A DNA stretch of 64,000 nt from contig NZ_CP030941.1 of assembly GCF_036621415.1 (NCBI RefSeq), positions 2,974,001-3,038,000 of the forward strand. Direction: 5' to 3'. The notes under the pieces were generated by a model, which worked only from the letters and a program-made list of their open reading frames with translations, ran no database searches and was not told the origin of the DNA. Origin of the DNA: Nitratireductor thuwali. Its GTDB lineage: Bacteria; Pseudomonadota; Alphaproteobacteria; Rhizobiales; Rhizobiaceae. The position numbers and the translations under genes are program-made. Of this stretch, positions 19,636 to 28,228 are shown piece by piece; positions within the stretch are counted from its first letter, which is position 1; the number at the start of each line of letters is the position of its first letter.

Positions 19636-19660
19636 GTAGTTTAGAATTATTCTAAACTAC
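19636..19660. promoter_or_regulatory. Iron control element (ICE, Irr box)
   Basis: A palindrome with 12-bp perfect arms (GTAGTTTAGAAT and ATTCTAAACTAC) around one base. Its core TTTAGAA-N3-TTCTAAA at 19640-19656 matches the ICE motif bound by the rhizobial regulator Irr. It lies upstream of fbpA and 3' of the kinase gene, so fbpA-fbpB is the likely target. Confidence 0.88.
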
Positions 19661-19693
19661 AAAACTCCACTATTGCCCCGCTGGCTGCGATTT

Positions 19694-22600
19694 TCAGTCG
19701 GCCAGCACGCGCGTCGGCGGGAAAACCACCTCGACCAGCGTCCCTTCGCCGGGCTTGGACTGGATGGTGAAGCGGGCGCGGTTGGCTTCCACCATGGCGC
19801 GGGTCAGGGGCAGCCCCAGCCCGGTGCCGTCGCCCCGTTTGCGCTTCAGCGTGTTGATCTGCTTGAACGGCTTCAGCGCCTCGTCGAGTTCGGCCGCGCT
19901 CATGCCGACGCCCGTATCGCGCACCCTCAGCACCACCGATCCGTCGGAATTATAGGCCGTCGAAACGATCACCTGGCCGCCGGCCGGCGTGAAGCGTATC
20001 GCGTTGGACAGGAGATTGATGGCGATCTGCTTGACGCTCCTGAGATCGGCCACCACCTCGGGCAGGCGCGATGCGAAGCTGGACCGGATGATGACGCGCT
20101 CGCCATTGGCTTGAGGCTGCATCATGGCCACCGTCTGGCCCAGCGCCTCGTTCAGCGAAACCGCCTCATAATGCATCTCCTGCTGCCCGGCCTCGATCTT
20201 GGAGATGTCGAGAAGGTCATTCACCAGATCGAGCACATGATTGCCGGAGCGCTTGATGTCGCGCAGATAGTCGCGGTAGCGGTCGTTGCCGATGGGCCCG
20301 AACTTCTCGTCCACCATGAGCTCCGAAAAGCCGATGATGGCGTTCAGCGGCGTGCGTATCTCATGGCTGACGCGCGCCAGGAACTCGCTCTTCTGTGAAG
20401 ATGCCCGTTCGGCCTGCGCCCGCGCCTGGGTAAGCTCCTCCTCGGCGCGCTTCCATTGAGTGATGTCGCGCAGGACGGCGCAATAGCCGCTGTCGTTGGG
20501 CAGCCGTCCGATCGTGATGAACAGCGGGATGAAGCGGCCCTTGGCCTCGCGGCCGATCACCTGGCGTCCGTCGTTCAGCACGCTTGCCACGCCGTGGTCG
20601 GAAAGCGCGCTAACATAGTCCTGCACCGTTCGCTGGCTCTCGATGGCGAACAGCGTCGTGAACGGCTTGCCCGTTACATTCTCGGCGTCAAAACCGAACA
20701 GGGCTTCGGCGGGACGGTTGATCGAGCGGATGTTGCCGTCCTTGTCGAGCACCGCAATGCCGTCGGTCGCGGTGTCGACGATGGCGCGCATTTCCACCAG
20801 CCGCGCCTCGATCTCGCGCTGTTCCGCCCCGGTCGGCTCCGCCTCCGGTTCCGGCAGCGCCGGCTTCAGCGCCAGCATCAGCGCCTTGCCCTGTCCCCAG
20901 GAGACCGACTGAAGATGCGCTTCGACCGGCGTCGAGGTGCCGTCCGCCTTGCGGATTTTCAGGCTGGCGCGCCGGCCTTCCCCGCCGGCTTCCTGCGGCT
21001 CGTCGAACAGCGCCTCCATTCCGCCCTGCGCGGCCAGCGTGTCGAGATCGCGATAGCCCGTGAACGCGAAGAATTCCGGATTGCCGTAGTGCATCCGGTC
21101 GCCCGAGTGCACCAGTATGGGCAAGGGCAGGGCGGCAAAGAGCGCGATATCGGCCTTTTCGCCGGCGCCGCCGGCAAAGGCCGAGGGCGTGAATTCAGGC
21201 GGCAGGGCCGCCGCTTGGTCGCCGCCGTTCTTGGTCTGCAAGGGCCTGGCCTGCGGGGGCTCGGCCGGTTCCGCATGCGCATCTGCCGTCGGGCCGCCAT
21301 GCGCGTCCTCCGGCCGAGGCTCGTCCGCCCTGTCGATGCCGGCAGCGCTGCCTTCGGCCTCGCCCTCCGGCGGCTGCGCGGGAATATCGTCGTTCACCGG
21401 ACGCAATCCCGCTTCGGTGTCCAGCGAGGGCTCCTGTGCGGACGTCTGTCCGCCACGGCCGGCGCCGGTGTCCAGCGTTTCCGATGCCGGATCGGTTTTC
21501 GCACGTTCCGCAAGGGCGTCGCTCGCCCGCCGCAGCCTGTCGCCGATCTCGCGGAAAGCCAGGCGTTCGCTGGCGGAAAGGCCGCTGTCGCGCAGTTCGG
21601 CCAGCCGGATGATCTTGTCGCTGGACCGTCTTTCCGGGCTTTGCGAAATGTGGAGCGCCGGTGTTTCGCCCAGAAACGGATCGATCACCGGCTCCGGCCT
21701 CTCCTCCGGTTCGGCCGCAGGCTGTGCCGCATCCTCCGGCTGGCCTTGCTGTGGCGCTGCCGCTTCCTGCGCCGTTGCCCGCTGTCCCTCCGGCGGCTGT
21801 TCCGGCGGAACCGTCTTTACGAGCGCCAGTCCTATCCTCTCCGGGTCCTTGACCGCCTGGCCGAGGCGGATGATGCCGAAGCCGCGAAAGCCTTCGAATG
21901 TGCGGTCGCGCCCGTAGGCCGGCAGCGCAGCCAGATCCACGGGCACTTTCAATTCCGTTCCCGACAGGGGCCACATGACGGTGCGCCCCGACCAGGTCTC
22001 CCGTCGATCGAGAAGCTTGACGATGATCCCTTCTTCGTCGAGGCCGAAAATATTGGAGACATCGCGGAAGCGCCGCCCGATAATGTCGGCCGCCGGCGCG
22101 CCCATGGCCTCGGCGAATTCCTCCGACAGCGCCGAAAACCGGCCTTCGGCGTCGGTCCGCCATGAAAAGCGCACGGTGCGGTCTTCGAGCGCGGCAGGCG
22201 CGGGTTCCGGTGCCGTCTCGACGTCGGCCGGCCGTTCCTCCGGCCGGGGGGGCTCCGGCTCGGCCCGCTCCGGCTCGGCCTCATCGGCCGGCGCTCCGGC
22301 CACTTCGGCTTCCGGCGCGGCGCCGGGTGCCGCCGCCTCGTCGGAAGGGGCAGGGCGGTCGTCGACGACGACCAGAAGGTGGCGCGCGGGATCCTCGGTC
22401 AGGCGGGCGATCCCGGCGGGAAAAAGACTGCCGTTACCTTCTATCCGCTTCTTTACCAGCCGGTCGTCCTCGCCGCGCACCTCCGACACCAGCGCCCGCA
22501 GGGTCGCCTCGTCGATGTTGAGGCCGCCGAAACCCTCGGAAGCGGCAAGGATGTTTCCTTCGCCGTCCAGCAGCCCCGCGAAATGACCGGGCTCGTCGAA

Positions 22601-22999
22601 GCCCTCGATCACCGCGGCATTGGCATCCTCGGCCTGAAAGGGCAGGGCGATGAGAACGGCCCGTTCGCCGCGCGGCAGGACGATCGCCGAGGCCAGCACG
22701 TTGACGACCCGGCTTTTCAGCCCCGACGTCATCCGCAGCCCGACCGGGCGCTCCTTTCCGGCTTCCGGCATCCGCGCGGCGCCCTGTAGCTGGCGCAGGG
22801 CGACGGGGGGCAGCCGCGGCGGCGCGCCGATGGCCGCTTCGATCCTGTCGTGTCCCACCAGCGCCGCGCCGGCGCCATTCGCCCACAGCACCTCGTCGAG
22901 ATCCGGCGAAAGCACCGCCAGCGCATCGCCCTTGGCAAAGCGCTCCCGGATCGCGTCGAGCACGGCAATATCTAGAAACGCATAGGAAGCCGAAGCCAT
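19694..22999 (-). CDS. pdhS: PdhS-like PAS sensor histidine kinase
   Basis: 1101 residues with no signal peptide or membrane helix, so probably cytoplasmic. The N-terminus FLDIAVLDAIRERFAKGDAL and LSPDLDEVLWANG recalls Brucella PdhS. A sensor region (1-200) is followed by a long Ala/Pro/Glu-rich linker with embedded PAS-like segments (about 215-620), a PAS near 750-860 (IDTATDGIAVLDKDGNIRSI), HisKA with His879 in SHEIRTPLNAI, and HATPase_c (N box Asn999, D1028TGVGM, GTGLGL). The PleC/DivJ/PdhS family acts on DivK in the CtrA cell-cycle pathway; both kinase and phosphatase activity are possible. Monocistronic between fbpA and the phasin. Confidence 0.82.
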   Translation of the reverse strand: MASASYAFLDIAVLDAIRERFAKGDALAVLSPDLDEVLWANGAGAALVGHDRIEAAIGAPPRLPPVALRQLQGAARMPEAGKERPVGLRMTSGLKSRVVNVLASAIVLPRGERAVLIALPFQAEDANAAVIEGFDEPGHFAGLLDGEGNILAASEGFGGLNIDEATLRALVSEVRGEDDRLVKKRIEGNGSLFPAGIARLTEDPARHLLVVVDDRPAPSDEAAAPGAAPEAEVAGAPADEAEPERAEPEPPRPEERPADVETAPEPAPAALEDRTVRFSWRTDAEGRFSALSEEFAEAMGAPAADIIGRRFRDVSNIFGLDEEGIIVKLLDRRETWSGRTVMWPLSGTELKVPVDLAALPAYGRDRTFEGFRGFGIIRLGQAVKDPERIGLALVKTVPPEQPPEGQRATAQEAAAPQQGQPEDAAQPAAEPEERPEPVIDPFLGETPALHISQSPERRSSDKIIRLAELRDSGLSASERLAFREIGDRLRRASDALAERAKTDPASETLDTGAGRGGQTSAQEPSLDTEAGLRPVNDDIPAQPPEGEAEGSAAGIDRADEPRPEDAHGGPTADAHAEPAEPPQARPLQTKNGGDQAAALPPEFTPSAFAGGAGEKADIALFAALPLPILVHSGDRMHYGNPEFFAFTGYRDLDTLAAQGGMEALFDEPQEAGGEGRRASLKIRKADGTSTPVEAHLQSVSWGQGKALMLALKPALPEPEAEPTGAEQREIEARLVEMRAIVDTATDGIAVLDKDGNIRSINRPAEALFGFDAENVTGKPFTTLFAIESQRTVQDYVSALSDHGVASVLNDGRQVIGREAKGRFIPLFITIGRLPNDSGYCAVLRDITQWKRAEEELTQARAQAERASSQKSEFLARVSHEIRTPLNAIIGFSELMVDEKFGPIGNDRYRDYLRDIKRSGNHVLDLVNDLLDISKIEAGQQEMHYEAVSLNEALGQTVAMMQPQANGERVIIRSSFASRLPEVVADLRSVKQIAINLLSNAIRFTPAGGQVIVSTAYNSDGSVVLRVRDTGVGMSAAELDEALKPFKQINTLKRKRGDGTGLGLPLTRAMVEANRARFTIQSKPGEGTLVEVVFPPTRVLAD

Positions 23000-23136
23000 G
23001 AAAACCGTACCAACCAGTCTTGCGGGGAGGGCCCGCGATTAACCACTCGTTAATAGAAGCACGCCGCGCCCGCGTCCACAAACTCCGCCGCCAACACCGC
23101 CCGAATTGCAGCCTTGGTTAATCGCCCGGGCGCAAA

Positions 23137-23171
23137 TGGTGCAGTGCAACATTAAATATTGCAATGCACCA
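23137..23171. promoter_or_regulatory. TGC-rich palindrome upstream of phasin gene (PhaR-type operator)
   Basis: TGGTGCAGTGCAA (23137-23149) and TTGCAATGCACCA (23159-23171) are inverted copies matching at 12 of 13 positions around a 9-base AT-rich centre. It lies about 85 bp upstream of the phasin ATG. PhaR/AniA repressors of PHB granule genes in alphaproteobacteria bind TGC-rich sites of this look, so it is a good candidate operator. Binding itself is inferred. Confidence 0.6.
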
Positions 23172-23254
23172 TAGAGTGCGTTATATAGGGGTCAAGTTTG
23201 GTTCAAATCCAGCCTGCCCGCAAGGCAGGCGCAACACTGACGAGGACAATCGAC

Positions 23255-23719
23255 ATGAGCAAGACCACTGGCAACACCTCCGCCGGCAAAACCGCCGAAA
23301 CCGAATTCCCGACCTTCGACGCCTCGAAGGCTACCGAGCAGTTCCGCGCCCTGACGGAAAAGAGCGCCGAGCAGACCAAGCAGGCCTTCGACCAGATCAA
23401 GACCGGCGCCGAAGATGCCCGCAAGGCCTTCGAGAATTCCTTCGAGTCCGCCAAGGGCGCCAGCGATGAGCTCGCGCTGAAGTCGATCTCCGCCATGCGC
23501 GCCAGCGCCGAAGCCAATTTCGCGCAGTTCGAAGCGCTGGTCGGCGCCAAGACCCTGTCGGAAGTCATCGAGCTGCAGAGCTCCTTCCTGCGCAAGCAGT
23601 TCGAGTTCGGCCTTGAGCAGGCCAGGGATTTCCAGGCGATCTCGCAGAAGGCCGCCGCCGAAGTCACCAAGCCGGTCAAGGACGTCTTCGAAAAGACGCT
23701 CAAGCAGACCGCTGCCTGA
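23255..23719 (+). CDS. Phasin, PHB granule-associated protein
   Basis: 154 residues from ATG 23255 with GAGGAC upstream; the frame is open from 23198 but the extra codons lie in the leader. Almost wholly helical and Ala/Lys/Glu-rich, with the Phasin_2 pattern (ALTEKSAEQTKQAFDQIKTG, then FAQFEALVGAKTLSEVIELQ and FLRKQFEFGLEQARDFQAIS). Phasins coat polyhydroxybutyrate granules. No signal peptide. A PhaR-like palindrome lies upstream and a strong terminator downstream, so it is a monocistronic, regulated unit. Confidence 0.92.
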   Translation: MSKTTGNTSAGKTAETEFPTFDASKATEQFRALTEKSAEQTKQAFDQIKTGAEDARKAFENSFESAKGASDELALKSISAMRASAEANFAQFEALVGAKTLSEVIELQSSFLRKQFEFGLEQARDFQAISQKAAAEVTKPVKDVFEKTLKQTAA

Positions 23720-23817
23720 GACGAACGGTCGCGCTGAACAAGGGAACATAAACCCCTATATGCGCGTTGTTCGCGAGAACACGGGTCGGCTCCTCCTCCT
23801 CCCGCCGACCCCTAGTG

Positions 23818-23854
23818 AAAAGACCGGGCTCCTCCCCCCGGTCTTTTCTTTTTT
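23818..23854 (+). terminator. Rho-independent terminator of the phasin gene
   Basis: Arms AAAAGACCGGG (23818-23828) and CCCGGTCTTTT (23837-23847) with a T tract after it. A second stem (GGGTCGGC at 23783 with GCCGACCC ending at 23811) stands just upstream and may stabilise the message. Confidence 0.9.
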
Positions 23855-24023
23855 GGCCCTGGGTTTCCTGCAGCGCCGGGAATCCCAGCCAAGCAACGAC
23901 GCCGTCGGCTCTTGAGTGGCGTTTTCGCCGGATGCGCCAATAAGTCTCCCGCCGGGTGGCGCATTGCTCTTGAAAATGCGATCATTTGCCCGTAAGGACG
24001 CTGGCGCGGTCGTCGCACGGTAT

Positions 24024-24100
24024 GCGGTTGTAGCTCAGTTGGTTAGAGCGCAGGATTGTGGCTCCTGAGGTCGGTGGTTCGAACCCACCCAACCGTACCA
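24024..24100 (+). tRNA. tRNA-His (GTG), CCA encoded
   Basis: 77 bases with a full cloverleaf and anticodon GTG at 24058-24060. The acceptor stem pairs GCGGTTG with CAACCGT; the discriminator is A, position 72 is T facing G1, and no encoded extra G at -1 faces a C73. This is the non-canonical tRNA-His form known in many alphaproteobacteria, which use a matching histidyl-tRNA synthetase. The T-loop GGTTCGAACCC is standard. Confidence 0.96.
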
Positions 24101-24443
24101 TTTCTCGGCGGGTCTGTTCCGGGCACATGGGTTACATTTCATTCTAGAGACATAGTGGAGTGCACGCTCGGGTGAAACAGAGATAGGCAACAGTTCTCCG
24201 TTTCTCAGACTGCAGCAGGGACTTTCCGCCGGGAGGTGTCGGGATGGGTGCAGGCGGGCCGCCTCGTCTTCCAGTTGCGCGGCATTGTTGGCTCGACGCG
24301 ACAACGGTCGCGGCTCTGTCGGCGTCGATGATCACCGTGGACGCGCGTGGGTCCGTTGCCGTAAGCTGAGTGCCTGCGGCTGGACGCTGGAGCATGCCAT
24401 GCCAGGTCATGGGGCGTTCTCCGGGTTCGTCGCTGTTTTGCCC

Positions 24444-24611
24444 CGGGGGTCCGCGCGGCTGCCTCCATCGTTCGAACACCTCGATCACGATCATGCGCCC
24501 TCCACAGCAGGGGCATGGCGGGCAGAAGTCACCCGGCAGGGCTGATCTGATGCTGGGTAACAATCGGCATGGCAGACGTCCTGTTGACCGCCCAATCTCC
24601 GAAGATCTCAT
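24444..24611 (-). pseudogene. Remnant of an IS91-like transposase C-terminus
   Basis: The frame contains CPCCGGRMIVIEVFE followed by RWRQPRGPP (about 24444-24533), which resembles the C-terminal zinc-ribbon-like CPxCGGRM end of IS91-family transposases. No upstream transposase domain or element end is visible. The rest of 24101-24649 shows no gene that I can support. Taken as a decayed mobile-element scar next to a tRNA gene. Confidence 0.45.
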
Positions 24612-24649
24612 GAGAGCCGGCCGTTACCGGGTGGCAGAAGGGCGGAAAA

Positions 24650-25105
24650 TTACGCTGAGCGAAGTTCTTTGCTCATTTGGATGCAGTCCTTGGCGAACCC
24701 GATCAGCTCACTTTTATCCCAATTGGTGCACTGCCAACCCATCTTCTCATAGTATCCGAGCGCCTCTGGAGCGGCGTTGACACGCAGCGTTTTAACACCC
24801 CGTTGCCTCGCCTCGGCCTCGACCAGAGCGTTCAGCTTCCTCCCGTGGCCTTTGCCTTGTTCCCTTTCAGTGACCGCAACCAGCCGGACGATGGCTACTT
24901 CTCCGCGCAGGTCGAGGCGGAATACACCTACTGGACGAGCATCGAAGAGAAGCAGAAAGGGTACATTCCCCTCTACGCGGTCGTCGGGGTGGTTCTCATC
25001 ATAGTCAACTGAATGCCGCTCGGGTGTGAAGAGAACGGTACGTCTGATGTGGTGCAGGTGATGCCACTCTTCCGGAGAACGGACAGGTCGCAGTTCGTAG
25101 GGCAT
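24650..25105 (-). CDS. GNAT family N-acetyltransferase
   Basis: 151 residues from ATG 25105, preceded by GAGGAC; 25138 is an alternative start. The acetyl-CoA binding motif A reads VRLVAVTEREQGKGHGRKL (Q/R-x-x-G-x-G/A), followed by helix RVNAAPEALGYYEKMGW, a standard GNAT end. The substrate cannot be inferred. It is downstream of the siderophore-interacting protein gene with a 195 bp gap, on the same strand; membership of that operon is uncertain. Confidence 0.85.
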   Translation of the reverse strand: MPYELRPVRSPEEWHHLHHIRRTVLFTPERHSVDYDENHPDDRVEGNVPFLLLFDARPVGVFRLDLRGEVAIVRLVAVTEREQGKGHGRKLNALVEAEARQRGVKTLRVNAAPEALGYYEKMGWQCTNWDKSELIGFAKDCIQMSKELRSA

Positions 25106-25300
25106 GTTGTTCGTCCTCGTCGGAGAGAAATGCTTCAAATCTCGTCTGCATCAGGTCCATTGTTTGAAGTGAAGCATCATAGTCAACGACCGGTCGCAGG
25201 TCATCAGCGGAACGACCGCTTCGCGCTGGCTCCATCCTGCCAAGCAGGTGGCCAGCTTTCGACCCAAAGGAGATGGTTGGTCCATTCCGGACCAGCCTTC

Positions 25301-26347
25301 CTATTCGCCTTCGGGGCGTCCTCTTCGCCAATAGGGGACGGCCAATTGGTTCCACTTGGCGACACCGCACTCCTCCTTCCAGTATCGCCGGATCGTCTGG
25401 ATCGTCTCGAACTCCGCGCCGGCCCAGCAGAAGTGCTTGCGATGCGTGGGAACGCGGATGCGGCTGACGGCGGCGGCCAGTCCTTCCGCACAGGCTGCTC
25501 GATGCAACCAGCGGATTTCGAAGCCGCGAGGGTGAGTGAGTGGCAATTTGTCGGCCTCACTCTCGACCTCGATCAGCGCCATGCCCTCCGTGCCGGGTGC
25601 GAGCCCTTCGAGAATGCGTGCGATCGCCGGCAATGCCGTCTCGTCTCCAACGAGAAGCAGCCAGTCTGCCGGCTGTGCGCCTCGCCCGCCGGGCCCGGCC
25701 ATGCCGATCATGTCGCCTTCCTTCGCATTCTTGGCCCAGTCGCTGCCGGTGCCGGGATCCCTGTGCAGCAGGAAGTCGATGTCGACCGTCCCTGTGACAA
25801 GATCGATGCGCCGGATCGTATATTTTCGGACGGCAGGCTGTCTGGCCGGCTCGATGTGCCGCTCCAGACCGTCCTCGCCGCGGGTCGGCCACACCGGCGG
25901 CTGGCCGGGCGCCGGGAAGAACAGGCGCACATGCAGGTTCTCGTCCGTCGCGAAGCGCCTGAGGTCCGTTCCGGCAAGGGTTATCCGCCGCATGTGCGGC
26001 GTCAGCTCGGTCACGCCGACGACCTTCATCTCGCGGAAATCAGCGAATGTGCCGCTCGGCTGGAAACCCGACCAGCGGATGACCGGCGTTTCCGGATGAG
26101 CGAATTCCAGTACATGCGAGGCAAGGAAGCTCGCCACGTCCTCAAGGCCGGACTCGCTTGCGGCCCGCACTTCCAGCTCAAGCATGGAAGCCTCTATCCG
26201 CATGGTCGCGTGGCCTGAGGGAAGATTGGCGCTGGCCACCTGTCCGTCGAACTCGACCACGAGCTCATGCTCGGCCAGATGCGTGCGTAATGCTTCCAGA
26301 ACCGAGACCGGGTTTGTGAGCGTGACGACCGCGCTGGCTGTTTTCAC
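25301..26347 (-). CDS. Siderophore-interacting protein (ferric-siderophore reductase, ViuB type) with DUF2218 domain
   Basis: 348 residues from a GTG at 26347 with GGAG upstream; no suitable ATG is in frame. Residues about 1-95 are a DUF2218-type domain. The rest is a flavin reductase: FAD-binding domain (about 105-225) with RKYTIRR, the FAD contact, and a SIP C-terminal domain with LLLVGDETALPAIARILE. These cytoplasmic enzymes reduce ferric siderophores to release iron. It begins 16 bp after the ATPase stop, so it is part of the siderophore import operon and supplies its last step. Confidence 0.92.
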   Translation of the reverse strand: MKTASAVVTLTNPVSVLEALRTHLAEHELVVEFDGQVASANLPSGHATMRIEASMLELEVRAASESGLEDVASFLASHVLEFAHPETPVIRWSGFQPSGTFADFREMKVVGVTELTPHMRRITLAGTDLRRFATDENLHVRLFFPAPGQPPVWPTRGEDGLERHIEPARQPAVRKYTIRRIDLVTGTVDIDFLLHRDPGTGSDWAKNAKEGDMIGMAGPGGRGAQPADWLLLVGDETALPAIARILEGLAPGTEGMALIEVESEADKLPLTHPRGFEIRWLHRAACAEGLAAAVSRIRVPTHRKHFCWAGAEFETIQTIRRYWKEECGVAKWNQLAVPYWRRGRPEGE

Positions 26348-26363
26348 GGCTGTACTCCGGATG

Positions 26364-27161
26364 TCATGAGAGGGATCGCGGGGCGTCGGCCGGCGCCCCG
26401 CGATCGGGGACGATGAAGAGGTTCTTGCCGAGATGCTCGACGCTCGCCGCGAAGCCATAAACGTCAGCCAGCATCGAGGGCGTGATAACGTCACGTGGCG
26501 CGCCGGCGCTGTGCAGCCGTGCGGATTTGAGCACGATCGTACGGTCCGCCCACTGCGCCGCGAGTGCCAGGTCGTGCAGCACGATCACCACCGCGGCACC
26601 GTTGCGGGCAGACGCCTGCACGAGGCGCATCACCTGGTGAACATGCCCAAGGTCGAGCGCGCTGGTCGGCTCGTCGAGGAAGAGCATGGCCGGGTCGCGC
26701 GCGATCGCCTGCGCGAGGCTGACGAGCTGGCGTTCTCCACCCGACAGCCGGTCGAGCGGTGCCAGTGCAAGCTCGGCGATGCCGAGTCGTTCGACCACGC
26801 CCACAGCACGGCGTTCTAGGTTGCCGGCCTCGCCGCCTGCTTTCAATGCGATGATGACGCTCTCCAGCGCGGTCAGCTCCGTGCCTTGCGGCAACACCTG
26901 CGGCATGTAGCCGATCATCGCGGCGCGCTGCCGCGGCGACAGCTGCCGCAGGTCGGCCGAGCCGAAATGCAGATCGCCGTCCGATGGCACCACGCGGGCA
27001 AGGGCCTTGAGCACGGTGGACTTGCCCGTCCCGTTCGGGCCGATGAGGGCCGTCACCTGGCCCCGCCGGATCGGCGGCAGTGTCAGGTCTTGCACGATGC
27101 GCCGGCGCCCGTAGGCGACGTTGAGACCGCCGACCAGAAGTGCGTCTTCGTTCGGCCTCAT
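26364..27161 (-). CDS. Ferric-siderophore ABC transporter, ATP-binding protein (FecE/FhuC type)
   Basis: 265 residues. Walker A GPNGTGKST at 41-49, signature LSGGERQLVSLAQAIARDP, Walker B MLFLDEPTSALDL, switch VLHDLALAAQWAD. The spacing and the LDLGHV sequence fit the FecE/FhuC/BtuD class. ATG 27161 overlaps the permease stop by 4 bases (ATGA), so the two are translationally coupled. Powers uptake through the FecCD-type permease. Confidence 0.93.
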   Translation of the reverse strand: MRPNEDALLVGGLNVAYGRRRIVQDLTLPPIRRGQVTALIGPNGTGKSTVLKALARVVPSDGDLHFGSADLRQLSPRQRAAMIGYMPQVLPQGTELTALESVIIALKAGGEAGNLERRAVGVVERLGIAELALAPLDRLSGGERQLVSLAQAIARDPAMLFLDEPTSALDLGHVHQVMRLVQASARNGAAVVIVLHDLALAAQWADRTIVLKSARLHSAGAPRDVITPSMLADVYGFAASVEHLGKNLFIVPDRGAPADAPRSLS

Positions 27162-28228
27162 CGCGCCCGCCTGTGCCGTCGCAGAACGAGCCAGACGAAG
27201 CCCGGCAAGCCCACCAGGGCTGTGACGATTCCGATCGGAAGCATCAATCCGGGGACGATGAGCTTGGTGGCGATCGAGGCGGCCGAGACGGTCAGCGCGC
27301 CGGTGATCAGGCTTGCCGGAAGGAAATAGCGGTGGTCCTCGCCCACCAGCATGCGCGCGACGTGCGGCGCGACGAGGCCGACGAAGCCGATCACGCCGAC
27401 GAAGGCGACGCTGGTGGCGGCGAGCAGGCTGGCGCGGACGAGCGCCATCAGCCGCAGGCGGCGCGTGTCGAGTCCGAAGCTGATAGCCCGCTCCTCGCCC
27501 AGGCGCAGCGCGGTGAGCTTCCACGCCGCGGCAAGCGAGAATGGTGCGACGATGCAAAGAACCGCTGCAGCAATGGGCAGCACGGTCCAGTCGGTGCGGG
27601 TGAGGCTGCCCATGCTCCAGAAGACGATCTGCTGTAGCGCGTCCGCCGAAGCCATGTACTGGACGAGCCACAGAAGGGCGCTCGCCGTGAAGCCGAGGGC
27701 GATGCCGAACAGCACCAGCGTCTCCGCCCCCGCGTCGCTCAGCCGTGCCAAGAGCTGGATCAGCAGCAAGGAACCCGCGGCGAACAGGAAGGCGTTGCCG
27801 GCGATCGTCAAGTTGGCAGGCAGCCATGCACCGCCCAGCCCGAACACGATGGCGAGCGCCGCGCCGAGCGCTGCGGCGTTGGAGACGCCCAGCGTGAACG
27901 GTTCGGCCAATGGATTGGCGAGCACGGTCTGCATCTCCGCTCCGGCGAGCGCCAGCGACGCCCCGACCAGGATGGCCATCAGTGCCACGGGCAGACGCAA
28001 CTGCCAGAGGATGACTTCCTGCGCGGGCGGCGGGTCCGCAAGACCCACGAGCGCGGAGAGCGCCTTAAGCGGTGCAATGCCGGCAGGTCCCGTGCCGAGG
28101 TCGAGGAGGAAAACCCCGACCCCGCAGGCAGCGAGGAGGCCGATCAGCAGCAGGCGCTGCCGCTTTAGCCGAGCGTAGCCGCGCAGCGCCTGCCCCTCGT
28201 CCGCGGCCCCTGCGGCAAGCTCCGTCAT
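27158..28228 (-). CDS. Ferric-siderophore ABC transporter permease (FecCD family)
   Basis: 356 residues with about nine or ten membrane helices, first near residues 25-45. The family blocks are present: RLPVALMAILVGASLALAGA, LAEPFTLGVSNAAALGAAL, and the coupling region FVGVIGFVGLVAPHVARMLV. A single permease polypeptide, so the transporter is likely a homodimer. Start overlaps the binding-protein stop by 4 bases (ATGA). Confidence 0.94.
   Translation of the reverse strand: MTELAAGAADEGQALRGYARLKRQRLLLIGLLAACGVGVFLLDLGTGPAGIAPLKALSALVGLADPPPAQEVILWQLRLPVALMAILVGASLALAGAEMQTVLANPLAEPFTLGVSNAAALGAALAIVFGLGGAWLPANLTIAGNAFLFAAGSLLLIQLLARLSDAGAETLVLFGIALGFTASALLWLVQYMASADALQQIVFWSMGSLTRTDWTVLPIAAAVLCIVAPFSLAAAWKLTALRLGEERAISFGLDTRRLRLMALVRASLLAATSVAFVGVIGFVGLVAPHVARMLVGEDHRYFLPASLITGALTVSAASIATKLIVPGLMLPIGIVTALVGLPGFVWLVLRRHRRAR

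Noticed and set aside
20456..22165. A 569-codon frame opposite the PdhS-like kinase
   Set aside because: Shadow of the linker region, whose GC-rich low-complexity codons leave the other strand open.
24024..24100. tRNA-His as an attachment site with a duplicated 3' end
   Set aside because: I found no second copy of the tRNA 3' end downstream in the window and no integrase gene.
25005..25370. A 121-codon minus-strand frame overlapping the acetyltransferase start
   Set aside because: Its C-terminal half lies over the acetyltransferase in another frame and it has no recognisable domain.
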